The notes beneath the pieces are model-generated. The model was given only the letters and a program-made list of their open reading frames with translations, searched no databases and had not been told where the DNA came from. Shown in pieces: positions 40,517-50,035 of a stretch of 64,000 nt of DNA (the stretch's first letter is position 1; each line of letters opens with the position of its first letter). Source of the DNA: JANWYT01 sp034437555. GTDB taxonomy: Bacteria > Chloroflexota > Anaerolineae > Aggregatilineales > Phototrophicaceae. Location of the stretch: the NCBI GenBank assembly GCA_034437555.1, contig DAOTTQ010000006.1, positions 1 through 64,000 of the forward strand. The letters are read 5' to 3'. Both the position numbers and the translations under genes were made by a program.

Positions 40517-42398
40517 ATTTGTTTACTTGCCAAGTGGTGATAACGTGCGCGTCTGTACCCTCTAGCGTTAAAACGCGCTCATTGGTGTTAGGGTTGTAAA
40601 ACCCGATAGACAACACATACTCCCCGATAGGTAATTCCCCGATATTGAGGTGATAAACATCACGATAAACGCGCCCTATTTCCCACGTTTGTGAGCCAAT
40701 GCGCCCGTTTTGTGGGTAGCGGTCATCTTGCGCCCAAAGGGGTGACTGAGTGCTAGGATTCCATGCGCCTGTAAGGTGAGCAAACACCTTTAGGGGTTCT
40801 TCTGTGCGGGCTGTTGCCTGCCAATAGACCACTAAAGTTAGGCTTTTTGTTGGCAATTCTTCGTAAAGCTGGTGCCCCATAAGACTGATTGAATTTTCAA
40901 ATTTCGCCAAAGGCGCATCGTCTTTGATGAAAAGTTGCTCCTCTGGTGTAAGCTCCCACGTTAAAAATTGTTGAACGGGTTGCCCTAAAAGCCTTGTTTC
41001 TCTCACTGCTTGTAGATTATTGCGTATCCAATCGGGTGCGATGTTTGCATTTTGCCAATCGAGGCGTGTGTGTTCAAATAACCAAAGCGCATCGTGTGTT
41101 TGCACGAGTTCTTCAAGAATGCCCTCAATTTCTGTGACGGGCTGTGTGGGGTTGTAGGGCAGTGCTTTGCTGGCAATGGGCTGTAGATAATAGCCGAGCG
41201 CGGCATCAACACTTGTTTGCACAATCACATCGTTTGCGCTCACAGAAGCCTGAAAATAATCACGTACTGCAAACCAATTGGGTGATTTAGCATAAAGCGG
41301 GTTCGTGTGGTGATTGACGAGGCTTTGCCCAAGTAATGCGCCATACGCCACCCCAACAAAAATTGCCAACACACGGCTTAATCGTTGTTTGGGAAGCACG
41401 ATAACGGGTGCGCCAAGCAGTAAGATAAAGGCGGGAACGGCTGAAATGACATAGCGAGGTGTAAAAATGCTTACCCTTAGGGCAACGAGGCTAAGGAGTA
41501 GGATGGGTATGATGCCCAATGCCAGCATAAACAATGTTAAATTGCGGTGATGACGCGAGAGAAGCCATACACAGTAGCCTAAAATACTCAAGCTGATAAA
41601 CGCAATGGGTAAGCCATAAGGTGTTTGTGCTAGTGTTTCGCCAAATAAGAGGGTAGGTAAAAAAAGCGTTAGCCACAGATGAGGGCTGAATGCTTCTGTA
41701 TTCCCTCCGTAACTGCCACTGGTAAATAAGCCACTTTGAAAGAAAAGAAAAGCGCCGACCACAATTGCTCCAACAATGGCATGTAAACTTATCCATTGAA
41801 TCAGGCGTTGGCGATGATTGCGAAAGAGGACGATACACCCTATTAAACCGAGTGTGGCGAAACTTAGCAATTCAAAATAGAAAATAAGCGCGGTAATGAG
41901 GCTAATCATTGCATAGGCAAGCAAACTCTTCCTCTTGCCTGTTTGTAAAGCGTGCAAGCCCCAATACAAGCCTAGTGTGCTAAAGCCCCCCCAAACTGCA
42001 TAATTACGAAAGTCTTGGGCATGCCATATCTCAAAAGGATGTAACGCCCAGAGCAACGCTACTAACAAGCCATAGCGTGAGTTGCCTAAACGCTTTCCAA
42101 TGATATATAGCGCAGGAATCCCTATGAGATTACACAGTACACCCAAAAAACGAAGCGTAAACTCATTATCCCCGCCCCCTACCCACAAACCCCATGCTCT
42201 AAATAGGGCATAGGTGAGGGGAGGGTGCGGTTCTATTGTGGCAATGGTAGAAAGAGACTGACTAAGGGGGATGCCTGCCCAATACTGCGCTGAAAAGGCT
42301 TCATCGCCTCTAAAAGGTACATTAGCAAGCCCAAGCGTCCTTAGCCAAAAACCAAGCACAATGATGAGGCTAGTGCCAAGCAGTACGCGCCGAGACAT
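40515..42398 (-). CDS. GT39-type membrane glycosyltransferase
   Basis: 627 residues. An N-terminal helix is followed by RGDEAFSAQYW, the acidic motif of the first outer loop used in catalysis by PMT/ArnT-like enzymes, then PHPPLTYALFRAW and about ten more membrane helices up to residue 390. The last 240 residues form a soluble outer domain (LMGHQLYEEL, LKVFAHLTGAWNPST) of beta type. These enzymes transfer sugar from a polyprenyl-phosphate carrier to a lipid or protein outside the membrane. The gene follows the NERD-like gene after two bases, so they share a transcript. Confidence 0.85.
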   Translation of the reverse strand: MSRRVLLGTSLIIVLGFWLRTLGLANVPFRGDEAFSAQYWAGIPLSQSLSTIATIEPHPPLTYALFRAWGLWVGGGDNEFTLRFLGVLCNLIGIPALYIIGKRLGNSRYGLLVALLWALHPFEIWHAQDFRNYAVWGGFSTLGLYWGLHALQTGKRKSLLAYAMISLITALIFYFELLSFATLGLIGCIVLFRNHRQRLIQWISLHAIVGAIVVGAFLFFQSGLFTSGSYGGNTEAFSPHLWLTLFLPTLLFGETLAQTPYGLPIAFISLSILGYCVWLLSRHHRNLTLFMLALGIIPILLLSLVALRVSIFTPRYVISAVPAFILLLGAPVIVLPKQRLSRVLAIFVGVAYGALLGQSLVNHHTNPLYAKSPNWFAVRDYFQASVSANDVIVQTSVDAALGYYLQPIASKALPYNPTQPVTEIEGILEELVQTHDALWLFEHTRLDWQNANIAPDWIRNNLQAVRETRLLGQPVQQFLTWELTPEEQLFIKDDAPLAKFENSISLMGHQLYEELPTKSLTLVVYWQATARTEEPLKVFAHLTGAWNPSTQSPLWAQDDRYPQNGRIGSQTWEIGRVYRDVYHLNIGELPIGEYVLSIGFYNPNTNERVLTLEGTDAHVITTWQVNK

Positions 42399-42400
42399 AC

Positions 42401-43156
42401 TTATTTAACGGTCTTGCGCTCGAATGAAGCAAGTTGCTCATCAGTTAGCGGTAAATTGACTTTATTACGACCCGTCCCATCGCTAGAACGTGCTACGTCA
42501 CGCATAAAATCTTTAAGTGAGGGTTTTTGCTTGCCATCGGCAAACGCGATGCTTACGCCCTCTTCTGAAACTTCAACTTGTGCCTTCGGGCTAATAAACA
42601 CCACTAGCGGTTGCACTACAATATTAGGGGCATATTCTGCCAGCAATTTTTGGGCGTGTTCGGCTGCACGCTTTGCTTCTAAAGAAGGATTACCAATGCC
42701 ATCCATGCGTAATGAGGATAGCGTGCGAGACAATGGATTGGCTTTAGTGCGCCACACATCATTACTAACGGAATAGTTTCCTTCGTGCCAGCGTGTGACA
42801 ATCGCAAAAACACCCTGTGGAGAGATGAGAAGGTGGCGTGTGGGGAAGTGGTAGTAATGATACAACACGCTCTTTTTACTTAAGCCCTTAAGCCCCTCAA
42901 GAATAACATCTTCGGGTCGGGGTCGTCTTGCCCATAGGTTGGTCATACGGATAGAAATAATTGTCAGCACAAATGCAATCGGCAAGATAAGCACTTGCAA
43001 TAACAACGTTACGCTATCAATGCTAGTTTCACCGGTAAAGAGACTTTGATTGATAAAGATGAAGCCCCCAATAAGCAAAACAAACGTTGCAATGAACAAG
43101 TACGTTGCAATAGAACGATTGCGGTCAGCGAGCTTTGTATTGATAACAACACGCAT
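42401..43156 (-). CDS. Membrane protein with NERD-like domain
   Basis: 251 residues. Two membrane helices (about 18-38 and 48-70) lead to a soluble domain whose core LYHYYHFPTRHLLISPQGVFAI resembles the nuclease-related (NERD) fold, where an Asp/Glu and Lys would be expected next; here the segment reads VTRWHEGNYS, so nuclease activity is doubtful. The C-terminus is basic and ends near DEQLASFERKTVK. It precedes the GT39 gene with a two-base gap. The function is unknown. Confidence 0.7.
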   Translation of the reverse strand: MRVVINTKLADRNRSIATYLFIATFVLLIGGFIFINQSLFTGETSIDSVTLLLQVLILPIAFVLTIISIRMTNLWARRPRPEDVILEGLKGLSKKSVLYHYYHFPTRHLLISPQGVFAIVTRWHEGNYSVSNDVWRTKANPLSRTLSSLRMDGIGNPSLEAKRAAEHAQKLLAEYAPNIVVQPLVVFISPKAQVEVSEEGVSIAFADGKQKPSLKDFMRDVARSSDGTGRNKVNLPLTDEQLASFERKTVK

Positions 43157-43183
43157 TGAATGTCACCTTGTAGAAGAAGTTTT

Positions 43184-43216
43184 TATAAAAAGCCCCCAAG
43201 CAGATACCTGAGGGCT
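43184..43216 (-). terminator. Terminator after the CARDB secreted protein gene
   Basis: On the minus strand AGCCCTCAGG pairs with CTTGGGGGCT (10 bp with two G-U), loop TATCTG, followed by TTTTTAT (43216 down to about 43184). Confidence 0.85.
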
Positions 43217-43226
43217 AAAAGTTGCT

Positions 43227-44744
43227 TTACTTGCAGTCACTACCATTGTTTCTTAGGAGATATTCAAACGATTGGGCATTGTCACCTTCGTTTCTTTCGT
43301 TGAATGCTCCGTTGGGGTCGATAGTAAAAGTGAAACGATGTTGCTCATTGAAGAAGACCGTACTTGCCTCAAAAGACCCCTTAATGCCAATAGTTGCACC
43401 GGGTGGAATGGAAGGCAAAGCGAGGTCAAAGGATTGTGTGACTTGACCTGTTCTAACAGCAACATCCGTGAGACGGAAGATGCCAGCAGGAGTGGGTTCA
43501 AAGCCATCATTTTTAATTGCCCAGTCAAAACTCACTTTGTCACGGCAACGAAGCGTATCAAGGGTGGGTGTAAACTTGGGTGTGCTAACAAAGAATAGGT
43601 CTGCGTTGAGATAGGTCTCTGTGCCTGTACGTGGTACAAAGTAGGAAACGGGCCCCATGTGGGGTAATTCGGCACAAACAGACGTGCCAAAACGCACTGT
43701 AGGCAGCAAGTACCATTGTTGAGGCGCACCATAGGAAACCCCGATGACGGCGCGTTCTATGTCACCCGCATCGGGGGTGATACAGTGGGTTACTTCTACT
43801 CTGAGCTTGCTTGCCACATGGCTGGGCAAACCATATTCGCCATTGGCAAAAATTTGATAGGTTAGTCCACGCCGTTCAAAGCCAGGAATTGTAGAGGGCA
43901 CTTGAGAGATATTGCCAATAACACCCGGTTGCATTGGGGCTGGCTCTAAACGGCAATGAAGTGTGAATGCGGCACCCGCCGTCACCAAAATATCTTGGGG
44001 GTCATAGGTGATGTTAGGGCAAAAAGTATCAGGATATCCCGACATGACCGCGAGAGAAGTATTAGGGTCGCCACCAATAGTTATGCCAATTTGTACGCCA
44101 TTATTCGTGGTGGGGGCGGTTTCTGCGCGTGCATTGGGGTCATCAATTTCTAGGCTAATGCGTGCAACACCCCCCAAATTGATGCTAACAGGTGCAGAAC
44201 CATCTGAGGGCCCAAAAACAGCCGCAGACCCTAAGTTGCCAAGGTCAAAAGTGCTACCCGGTGTCCATCCCCAATAAGAGAGAACCGATGAGCCTGATGT
44301 ATCTGCCGAGAAGCGAAAGTCTACAGGCATATAGAAACCCGCCCAAACAACGGGCGTGTTGACGGCGACAGGTTGATTAAGCGGGACACGCACAACACCC
44401 GTGGAACTGATGTTAACATCGGCACGGGCAACAAGGCGTGCATCTTGGGGAGAACCGCCGTTGGTATCCTCATAAACAACAAGCGACACTGTTTGACCGG
44501 GAACGGCTTGTACCACCCGAATGTTGACAGCGTTAATGGTAACAGGAAGCGTATAGGGGCTTAAATCAAAGCCGCTGATAACCAGTGTAGACTCATCAGA
44601 AATGAACCATGTTGTGCTGGCATCGCCACTGTTAACGCTGACGACTCCTGTTTGTGCGCTAATAGGCGTGATGAAAAACACCAAAAGCCCTAAGAGCAAA
44701 CCGAATGGACGGATAAGTTTGTTGAGTGAAGGCTGTTTTTGCAT
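43227..44744 (-). CDS. Secreted beta-sandwich protein with CARDB-like C-terminus
   Basis: 505 residues from the ATG at 44744 (AAGGA 8 bases upstream). After a signal peptide (…VFFITPISAQT), a first beta domain (about 35-200; VNSGDASTTWFISDESTLVI, VSLVVYEDTNGG) is followed by a middle domain with several Cys residues that may form disulphides and a CARDB-like C-terminal domain (VSFDWAIKNDG, FTFTIDPNGAFNERNEGDN). CARDB-like domains commonly act in surface adhesion. No catalytic motif seen. It is a single-gene unit between terminators. Confidence 0.75.
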   Translation of the reverse strand: MQKQPSLNKLIRPFGLLLGLLVFFITPISAQTGVVSVNSGDASTTWFISDESTLVISGFDLSPYTLPVTINAVNIRVVQAVPGQTVSLVVYEDTNGGSPQDARLVARADVNISSTGVVRVPLNQPVAVNTPVVWAGFYMPVDFRFSADTSGSSVLSYWGWTPGSTFDLGNLGSAAVFGPSDGSAPVSINLGGVARISLEIDDPNARAETAPTTNNGVQIGITIGGDPNTSLAVMSGYPDTFCPNITYDPQDILVTAGAAFTLHCRLEPAPMQPGVIGNISQVPSTIPGFERRGLTYQIFANGEYGLPSHVASKLRVEVTHCITPDAGDIERAVIGVSYGAPQQWYLLPTVRFGTSVCAELPHMGPVSYFVPRTGTETYLNADLFFVSTPKFTPTLDTLRCRDKVSFDWAIKNDGFEPTPAGIFRLTDVAVRTGQVTQSFDLALPSIPPGATIGIKGSFEASTVFFNEQHRFTFTIDPNGAFNERNEGDNAQSFEYLLRNNGSDCK

Positions 44745-44858
44745 TTCTTTTTCCTTAACAAGCAAATGAGCATGACGTGATGCAAGGTATTGTAGGGTGA
44801 ATGTGGGCGATGGTCAAGTCAACTCGTTGCAAGCCTAGCCGTATGTTTTCTAGGAGAG

Positions 44859-44864
44859 TATAAT
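44859..44864 (+). promoter_or_regulatory. -10 element of the yajC-secDF operon
   Basis: TATAAT, 36 bases before the yajC ATG. No clear -35 at the matching distance. Confidence 0.5.
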
Positions 44865-44900
44865 TTGGCACGCTTGTGTGTTGTTATTTTGGGAGGGCAA

Positions 44901-45227
44901 ATGAACGATTTGCTGGTGCTATTGGTTGTGAGTGTTTTGGGTATAGGTGCGTATTGGACGATGGTACTTTTCCCGAGACAACGAGATTTTACGAAACGTC
45001 AACAGATGGCGCGAGAACTAGCCGAAGGTGATGAAGTTGTTACATTTGGTGGTATTATTGGCAAGGTGAAGCGGATAGATGCACAACAAGGTGTGGCTTG
45101 GGTAGAAATTGCCGATAAACTCCAAGTGCGTGTTGTGACCGCTTCTATTGTACAACGCTATGACCCAGAAGAAATTGCCCGTAACGCGCAAATGGGGCAA
45201 CTTGAAAAGATAGAGACTGTCGATTAG
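44901..45227 (+). CDS. yajC: Preprotein translocase accessory subunit YajC
   Basis: 108 residues from the ATG at 44901, with GGGAGG 4 bases upstream; the frame extends upstream without conserved sequence. One N-terminal membrane helix is followed by the typical YajC beta core: GDEVVTFGGIIGKVKRID and WVEIADKLQVRVVTASIVQR. YajC associates with SecDF in the holo-translocon. The gene order yajC-secD-secF is conserved in bacteria. Confidence 0.93.
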   Translation: MNDLLVLLVVSVLGIGAYWTMVLFPRQRDFTKRQQMARELAEGDEVVTFGGIIGKVKRIDAQQGVAWVEIADKLQVRVVTASIVQRYDPEEIARNAQMGQLEKIETVD

Positions 45228-45236
45228 AACCAATAG

Positions 45237-45252
45237 CTCACCTTAGGGTGAG
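45237..45252 (+). other. Hairpin between yajC and secD
   Basis: CTCACC-TTAG-GGTGAG, a 6-bp perfect stem without a T tract. It may tune relative expression or mRNA ends; it does not look like a terminator. Confidence 0.5.
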
Positions 45253-45284
45253 TATCATCAACCTAACAAGGAAAGAACAACTGC

Positions 45285-46814
45285 ATGAAAAACCACATTA
45301 GATGGTTCATTTTTATTGTGTTACTTTCAGGTTTTTGCCTATATGTAGCTTTACCCGCGTCTGTGAAGGGTATCACCCCAGATGACCCCATTTGCGCTGA
45401 ATACAAAGAAGATCCCAGCGTAGATACGAAGGGTGTTCGTTGTGATGAACATATTCGCTTAGAGCTTAACGGCGATTTCACACCCGAAATCGACCTAGCC
45501 ATCAGTCAAAGCCTTGGGCTAGACCTTGTAGGTGGGCTTCGTGTGTTGCTACAAGCAGACATTGATACCGCCACTTTTGACACAGAAACCTTGCGAACTG
45601 CAATGGGTGAAACGGCAAATAACATCAATCGTCGCGTGAATGGCTTGGGACTTACTGAAGCAACGGTACAGCTACAGGGCGTTGACCGTGTGCTGGTTGA
45701 ATTGCCTGGCGTAACTGACCGTGAACAAGCCGTACAAACAATTCAGCAAACCGCACTTTTGGAATTTGTGGATTTTGCTGGCTTGCTAAATAATGCTCAA
45801 TCTTATGAGGGGCAACAGATTCTCACCACAGAGCAAATCGCCTTAAGGTCAAATCGCGGAGAGGGTGAAAATGCCGCCGATATTTTTGCAGGGGCGCGTA
45901 ACCCAAACACCAACGAACCTTTTCAAACCATCTTGACGGGTAATGCGCTTGACCGTGCGAGTGCAGAATATGGTGCAAGCTCGGCAAGTGGGATTCCTTC
46001 TTGGTATATTGTGTTCTCTATCAAACCAGAATTTGTGGAGACATTTGCGAATTTTACTGCGTCCCGAGTGGGGCAACCGATGGCAATTGTGCTGGATGGT
46101 GAGGTGCTTTCTGCACCAGTCATTAACTCGGCGTTGTCTGATGGTGGCATCATTACGGGTAACTTTGACCAAGACTCTTCACGCCAATTAGCCCTTCAGT
46201 TACAGTCGGGTGCATTGCCTATCCCGCTTAAAGTGATTGGTAGCTCTGAAGTGGGTGCAACGCTAGGGCAAGTTTCTGTTGAACGCAGTATTCGTGCGGG
46301 TGTTGTGGGTGTGCTAGTCGTCTTGGCGTTTATGCTTATTTACTACCGCCTTCCTGGTGTGGCAGCAAATCTAGCGTTAATTTTGTTCATTTTGTTGAAC
46401 TTGGCAATCTTTAAGCTATTGCCTGTTACGCTAACGCTCCCAGCAATTACGGGTTTCCTCATTTCAATTGGCACGGCAGTAGATGGCAACGTCCTCATCT
46501 TTGAGCGCATTAAAGAGGAGCTGCGAGCTGGAAAACCTTTAAGTATTGCGTTGGATTCGGGCTTTGACCGTGCTTGGACTTCTATTCGTGATTCCAACAC
46601 TTCTACCCTTATCATCTGCGGTATTTTGTTTTTGTTTGGTCAAACACCGGGCGCAAGCATTGTAAGTGGTTTTGCGGTAACGCTTGGTATTGGGCTGATT
46701 GTCAACTTGTTCACAGCAGTTATTGCAACGCGCACATTCTTGTATTTGCTGGTGGGTGTTGGGCAACAAGCCATTGAGAAGCGTCAATGGTTACTTGGCA
46801 TAAGGGGCGCGTAA
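45285..46814 (+). CDS. secD: Protein translocase subunit SecD
   Basis: 509 residues with six membrane helices. An N-terminal helix and the large outer domain contain GLDLVGGLRVLLQAD (the D/P1 signature) and LVELPGVTDREQAVQTIQQT. The C-terminal membrane block has ITGFLISIGTAVDGNVLIFE, where the conserved Asp region is important for proton coupling, and FERIKEEL. SecD works with SecF to pull exported proteins out of the Sec channel using the proton gradient. An AAGGA lies about 12 bases upstream, and secF follows one base after its stop. Confidence 0.96.
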   Translation: MKNHIRWFIFIVLLSGFCLYVALPASVKGITPDDPICAEYKEDPSVDTKGVRCDEHIRLELNGDFTPEIDLAISQSLGLDLVGGLRVLLQADIDTATFDTETLRTAMGETANNINRRVNGLGLTEATVQLQGVDRVLVELPGVTDREQAVQTIQQTALLEFVDFAGLLNNAQSYEGQQILTTEQIALRSNRGEGENAADIFAGARNPNTNEPFQTILTGNALDRASAEYGASSASGIPSWYIVFSIKPEFVETFANFTASRVGQPMAIVLDGEVLSAPVINSALSDGGIITGNFDQDSSRQLALQLQSGALPIPLKVIGSSEVGATLGQVSVERSIRAGVVGVLVVLAFMLIYYRLPGVAANLALILFILLNLAIFKLLPVTLTLPAITGFLISIGTAVDGNVLIFERIKEELRAGKPLSIALDSGFDRAWTSIRDSNTSTLIICGILFLFGQTPGASIVSGFAVTLGIGLIVNLFTAVIATRTFLYLLVGVGQQAIEKRQWLLGIRGA

Positions 46815-46815
46815 G

Positions 46816-47865
46816 ATGGAGAATAATACTGTTTTAACGATTGTTGTTTTGTTAGTTGCCGTAGGCATTTTAGGCTACGGTATTGTAACGCGCAAAAAAA
46901 CGAGCCTATTTGAACTTGTCCAAAATCGGCGTTTGTTCTTTCTCATTTCGGCATCTGTGATTGTGCCGGGCTTAATCATTATGGCATATTCAACCATAGT
47001 GACGGGTGCGCCTTTTCGGCTAAGTGTAGATTTTGTGGGTGGCAACATCTATGACTTTACGTTTACAGAAGTGGGTGTTAGCGAAGCTATTTTGCGTGAT
47101 GCGTTCTCACAAGTGGGGGACGATAACGTTACTATTCAGAGCATTGGCATTGCCACTGATAACCGTTGGTCGGTGCGTGGATCCTTTCAATCTGATGAGA
47201 CTGTCCAAAGAATTTTAACCAATCTTGAGACAGTCTCTCCAATTGATAGAGAAGCTTTTCAGCAACAGTCGGTTTCGCCCACAGTGGGGCAAGAGGTAGC
47301 GAGAGCCGCGTTCTTTGCGGTGCTGGTGGCGTGCTTTGTGGTGACAATGTTTATTGTGTTGGCGTTCCGCCAAGTGCCTAATGCCTTTCGTTATGGGGTA
47401 TGCGCGGTGGTTGCCATGTTACACGATGTGTTGGTCGTGATGGGTGTTACTTCCTTGCTGGGCTTGTTGTTGGGCTGGGAAGTGGACGCGCTTTTCTTGA
47501 CGGCTGTGCTAACGGTGGTGGGCTTTTCTGTGCAAGATACCATCGTACTATTTGACCGTATTCGTGAGAACATCCCATTACACTTGGGCGAGCCTTACGA
47601 AACGATTGTAAACAGAAGCATTTGGGAAACCATTCATCGCTCATTAGCAACCCAACTGAATGCGTTCTTTATCATGGTGGCAATTTTGCTCTTTGGTGGC
47701 GAAACAATTCAGCAGTTTATCTTTATCCTGCTCATTGGGCTGTTGACGGGTAGTTATTCTTCTATTTTTACGGCTGTGCCGTTACTTGTCTCCTGGCAGA
47801 AGGGTGAAATTCCCTTTCTTGAGGGCGATATTCACCATGAATTAGTTCCAAGCGAGGCTTTATAA
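46816..47865 (+). CDS. secF: Protein translocase subunit SecF
   Basis: 349 residues with six membrane helices. The N-terminal signature LSVDFVGGNIYDFTF, the centre HDVLVVMGVTSLLGL and VGFSVQDTIVLFDRIRENIP with the conserved Asp-Arg are all present. It pairs with SecD. It has an extra N-terminal helix (about 5-25) before the usual first helix. It starts one base after secD. Confidence 0.95.
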   Translation: MENNTVLTIVVLLVAVGILGYGIVTRKKTSLFELVQNRRLFFLISASVIVPGLIIMAYSTIVTGAPFRLSVDFVGGNIYDFTFTEVGVSEAILRDAFSQVGDDNVTIQSIGIATDNRWSVRGSFQSDETVQRILTNLETVSPIDREAFQQQSVSPTVGQEVARAAFFAVLVACFVVTMFIVLAFRQVPNAFRYGVCAVVAMLHDVLVVMGVTSLLGLLLGWEVDALFLTAVLTVVGFSVQDTIVLFDRIRENIPLHLGEPYETIVNRSIWETIHRSLATQLNAFFIMVAILLFGGETIQQFIFILLIGLLTGSYSSIFTAVPLLVSWQKGEIPFLEGDIHHELVPSEAL

Positions 47866-47866
47866 C

Positions 47867-48829
47867 ATGATACCCAAAACTATGCGTGCTATTCACTACG
47901 ATGGCAAAATGATTGTAGAAAATGCTTACCCTGTTTCACAGAACGGCTTAGGTGAGGCGTTGCTGAGGGTACGTATGGCGGGTATCTGCAATACAGACCT
48001 TGAACTAATGAAGGGTTATATGGATTTTTCGGGGGTGCTTGGGCATGAGTTTGTTGCAGAAGTTGTGCAGGGTGCGCCCGAATGGCTTGGGAAGCGAGTC
48101 GTGGGTGAAATTAACATTGCCGAGGGTGAATGTGAGATGTGTTTGCAGGGTATTCCCAGTCAATGCTATCACCGCACCACGATGGGTATTCGGGGTCATC
48201 AGGGAGCTTTTGCCGACTATATGTCCCTTGATGTGAAAAACCTATACGCTGTCGCGGATAATATCAGCGATGAAGAAGCCGTGTTTGTCGAGCCGTTGGC
48301 GGCAGCTTGTCAAGTGCTAGAAGCTGTTCACATTCAGCCTAGAGATAAGGTTGTGGTGATTGGCGCAGGAAAGTTGGGGCTACTATGCGCCCAAGTGCTT
48401 CGCTTAACTGGGGCAGATGTTTCGGTGATTGTGCGCCGTGAACGCCCGTATCAATTTTTGCAAAAATGGGGTATTCGCGGTGTTTCTCGTCAAGATGTGC
48501 CGTCAAAGTCAGCGCATGTTGTGGTGGACTGTACGGGAACTTCTGAGGGTTTTGCCGAAGCCGTAGACATTGTAAAACCACGCGGTCATCTGGTGCTAAA
48601 AAGCACGTATGAGGGTTTGCCTTCTGCCGATTTAACGCGCGTGGTGGTAGATGAAATTAAGGTTATTGGTAGCCGTTGTGGGCCCTTTGATGCTGCGTTG
48701 CGCCTGCTAGAAGCGGGTTTGGTAGATGTTGCATCACTAATTGAAGCGAGCTATGCAATTGAGGATGCTAAAAGGGCGTTTGCACACGCACAACAAAATG
48801 GCACACTCAAAATTATGCTAACGTTCTAG
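47867..48829 (+). CDS. Zinc-containing alcohol dehydrogenase family protein (MDR)
   Basis: 320 residues. The zinc catalytic site is visible in AGICNTDLELMKG (Cys) and GVLGHEFVAEVV (His-Glu); the structural lobe has Cys residues in GECEMCLQGIPSQCYH, one fewer than the usual four. The NAD(P)-binding Rossmann motif is VVVIGAGKLGLLCAQV. The substrate is unknown, probably an alcohol or polyol. It starts one base after the secF stop, so it is read from the sec transcript; no functional link to export is evident. It overlaps the convergent histidine kinase by four bases. Confidence 0.88.
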   Translation: MIPKTMRAIHYDGKMIVENAYPVSQNGLGEALLRVRMAGICNTDLELMKGYMDFSGVLGHEFVAEVVQGAPEWLGKRVVGEINIAEGECEMCLQGIPSQCYHRTTMGIRGHQGAFADYMSLDVKNLYAVADNISDEEAVFVEPLAAACQVLEAVHIQPRDKVVVIGAGKLGLLCAQVLRLTGADVSVIVRRERPYQFLQKWGIRGVSRQDVPSKSAHVVVDCTGTSEGFAEAVDIVKPRGHLVLKSTYEGLPSADLTRVVVDEIKVIGSRCGPFDAALRLLEAGLVDVASLIEASYAIEDAKRAFAHAQQNGTLKIMLTF

Positions 48830-50016
48830 CTTTCGCTTGCAAGGGGTACGGTAAACTGAAAACGTGAGCCTACCCCTTCTTCACTCTCTAACCAAATTCG
48901 TCCCCCGTGCGCTTCCACGATGTGTTTGCAAATTGCCAAGCCAAGCCCCGTTCCTCGCTCAACATTTTCTAAAGTAGGCACACGATAAAACTTTTGGAAC
49001 ATATTTTTTTGGTGTTCGGGGGAAATGCCGTAGCCATTATCCGCCACCATAAACTTTACAAATAATTGGTCGTGTTCGTTAAGCACTTCACAAGAAACCT
49101 CAATTTCACCATTCTCACGATTGTACTTAATGGCGTTGGTCATCAGGTTTAGGATTACCTGTTTAATTTTGCCCTTGTCGGCTTCGGCAATGTGCGGTCG
49201 GTCGTCAAACCTAATAGTGATGTTCTTTTGAACGGCTTGATAAGTGACAATGTTTATTGACTCTGCAATTAGCTCTGTGGCAACAAACTCACTGATCGTT
49301 AGGCTTATTCTCCCCGATTCTAAGCGCGCAACATCTAAGAAATCACTGGTTAAGTCAATTAGACGGTCAGTTTCATTCTTCATGGTGTGAATAATTTCAT
49401 TTCGCTTGTTCTCTGGTAAATCTGGACGCGAGAGAAGTAGTGTGCTGGCTTTTAATGCAGAAAGGGGATTGCGTAGCTCGTGTACCATCTCTGCGATAAA
49501 GTCACTTTGTTGGAACAAACGCGCATTTTCGATGGCAACGGCAGCTTGGCTTGCGAGTGTTTGTAAAGTTACAATGTCCTCATCGTTAAACTTGCCATCG
49601 TATTTATTGACCGCCTGTACCACACCAATAACGCGCTGATGCGTTTTCATGGGAACACCAAGCAAATTACGGGTTTGAAAGCTAATTTGGTCATCTACGC
49701 CTTGGTAGTGTCGCGCCCGTTGCACATCTTCAATAACACGGGGTTCGCCGTGTGTAAAAATCCACCCTGCAATACTACCTTCTAATGGCACAACAATGGT
49801 GTCCATCTCGCTTTTTTTGATGTTTGTAGACATCGCAAAGCGCAGGCGACCACTGGCTTCGTCATAAAGAAGAATTGCGGCTGCCTCTGTTTCAATCAGT
49901 TCTTGGGCTGCACTAACAATTTTCCTAAGCAAGGGAGGCAAATCGTAAGTAGAACTTAGCTGCTGGCTGATTTCGATAATTCTTTTGTAGTGTGCGGCAA
50001 GATGACTTTGATTCAT
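48826..50016 (-). CDS. GAF-domain sensor histidine kinase
   Basis: 396 residues, soluble. The GAF domain is at about 25-165 (AAAILLYDEASGRLRFAMST, NLLGVPMKTHQRVIGVVQAV). The HisKA box MVHELRNPLSALKAS holds the phosphorylated His, and the HATPase has NLMTNAIKYN (N box), ADNGYGISPEHQ (G1) and GTGLGLAICKHIVEAHGG (G2). It likely phosphorylates a receiver, possibly the receiver-ParA fusion encoded two genes upstream on the same strand. It follows the sirtuin gene after 19 bases. Confidence 0.92.
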   Translation of the reverse strand: MNQSHLAAHYKRIIEISQQLSSTYDLPPLLRKIVSAAQELIETEAAAILLYDEASGRLRFAMSTNIKKSEMDTIVVPLEGSIAGWIFTHGEPRVIEDVQRARHYQGVDDQISFQTRNLLGVPMKTHQRVIGVVQAVNKYDGKFNDEDIVTLQTLASQAAVAIENARLFQQSDFIAEMVHELRNPLSALKASTLLLSRPDLPENKRNEIIHTMKNETDRLIDLTSDFLDVARLESGRISLTISEFVATELIAESINIVTYQAVQKNITIRFDDRPHIAEADKGKIKQVILNLMTNAIKYNRENGEIEVSCEVLNEHDQLFVKFMVADNGYGISPEHQKNMFQKFYRVPTLENVERGTGLGLAICKHIVEAHGGRIWLESEEGVGSRFQFTVPLASES

Positions 50017-50035
50017 GCTCGGCTCATTTACTTAA

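Noticed and set aside
49406..49639. Small plus-strand frames opposite the histidine kinase
   Set aside because: They lie wholly within a well-supported gene on the other strand and have no initiation signals or domains.
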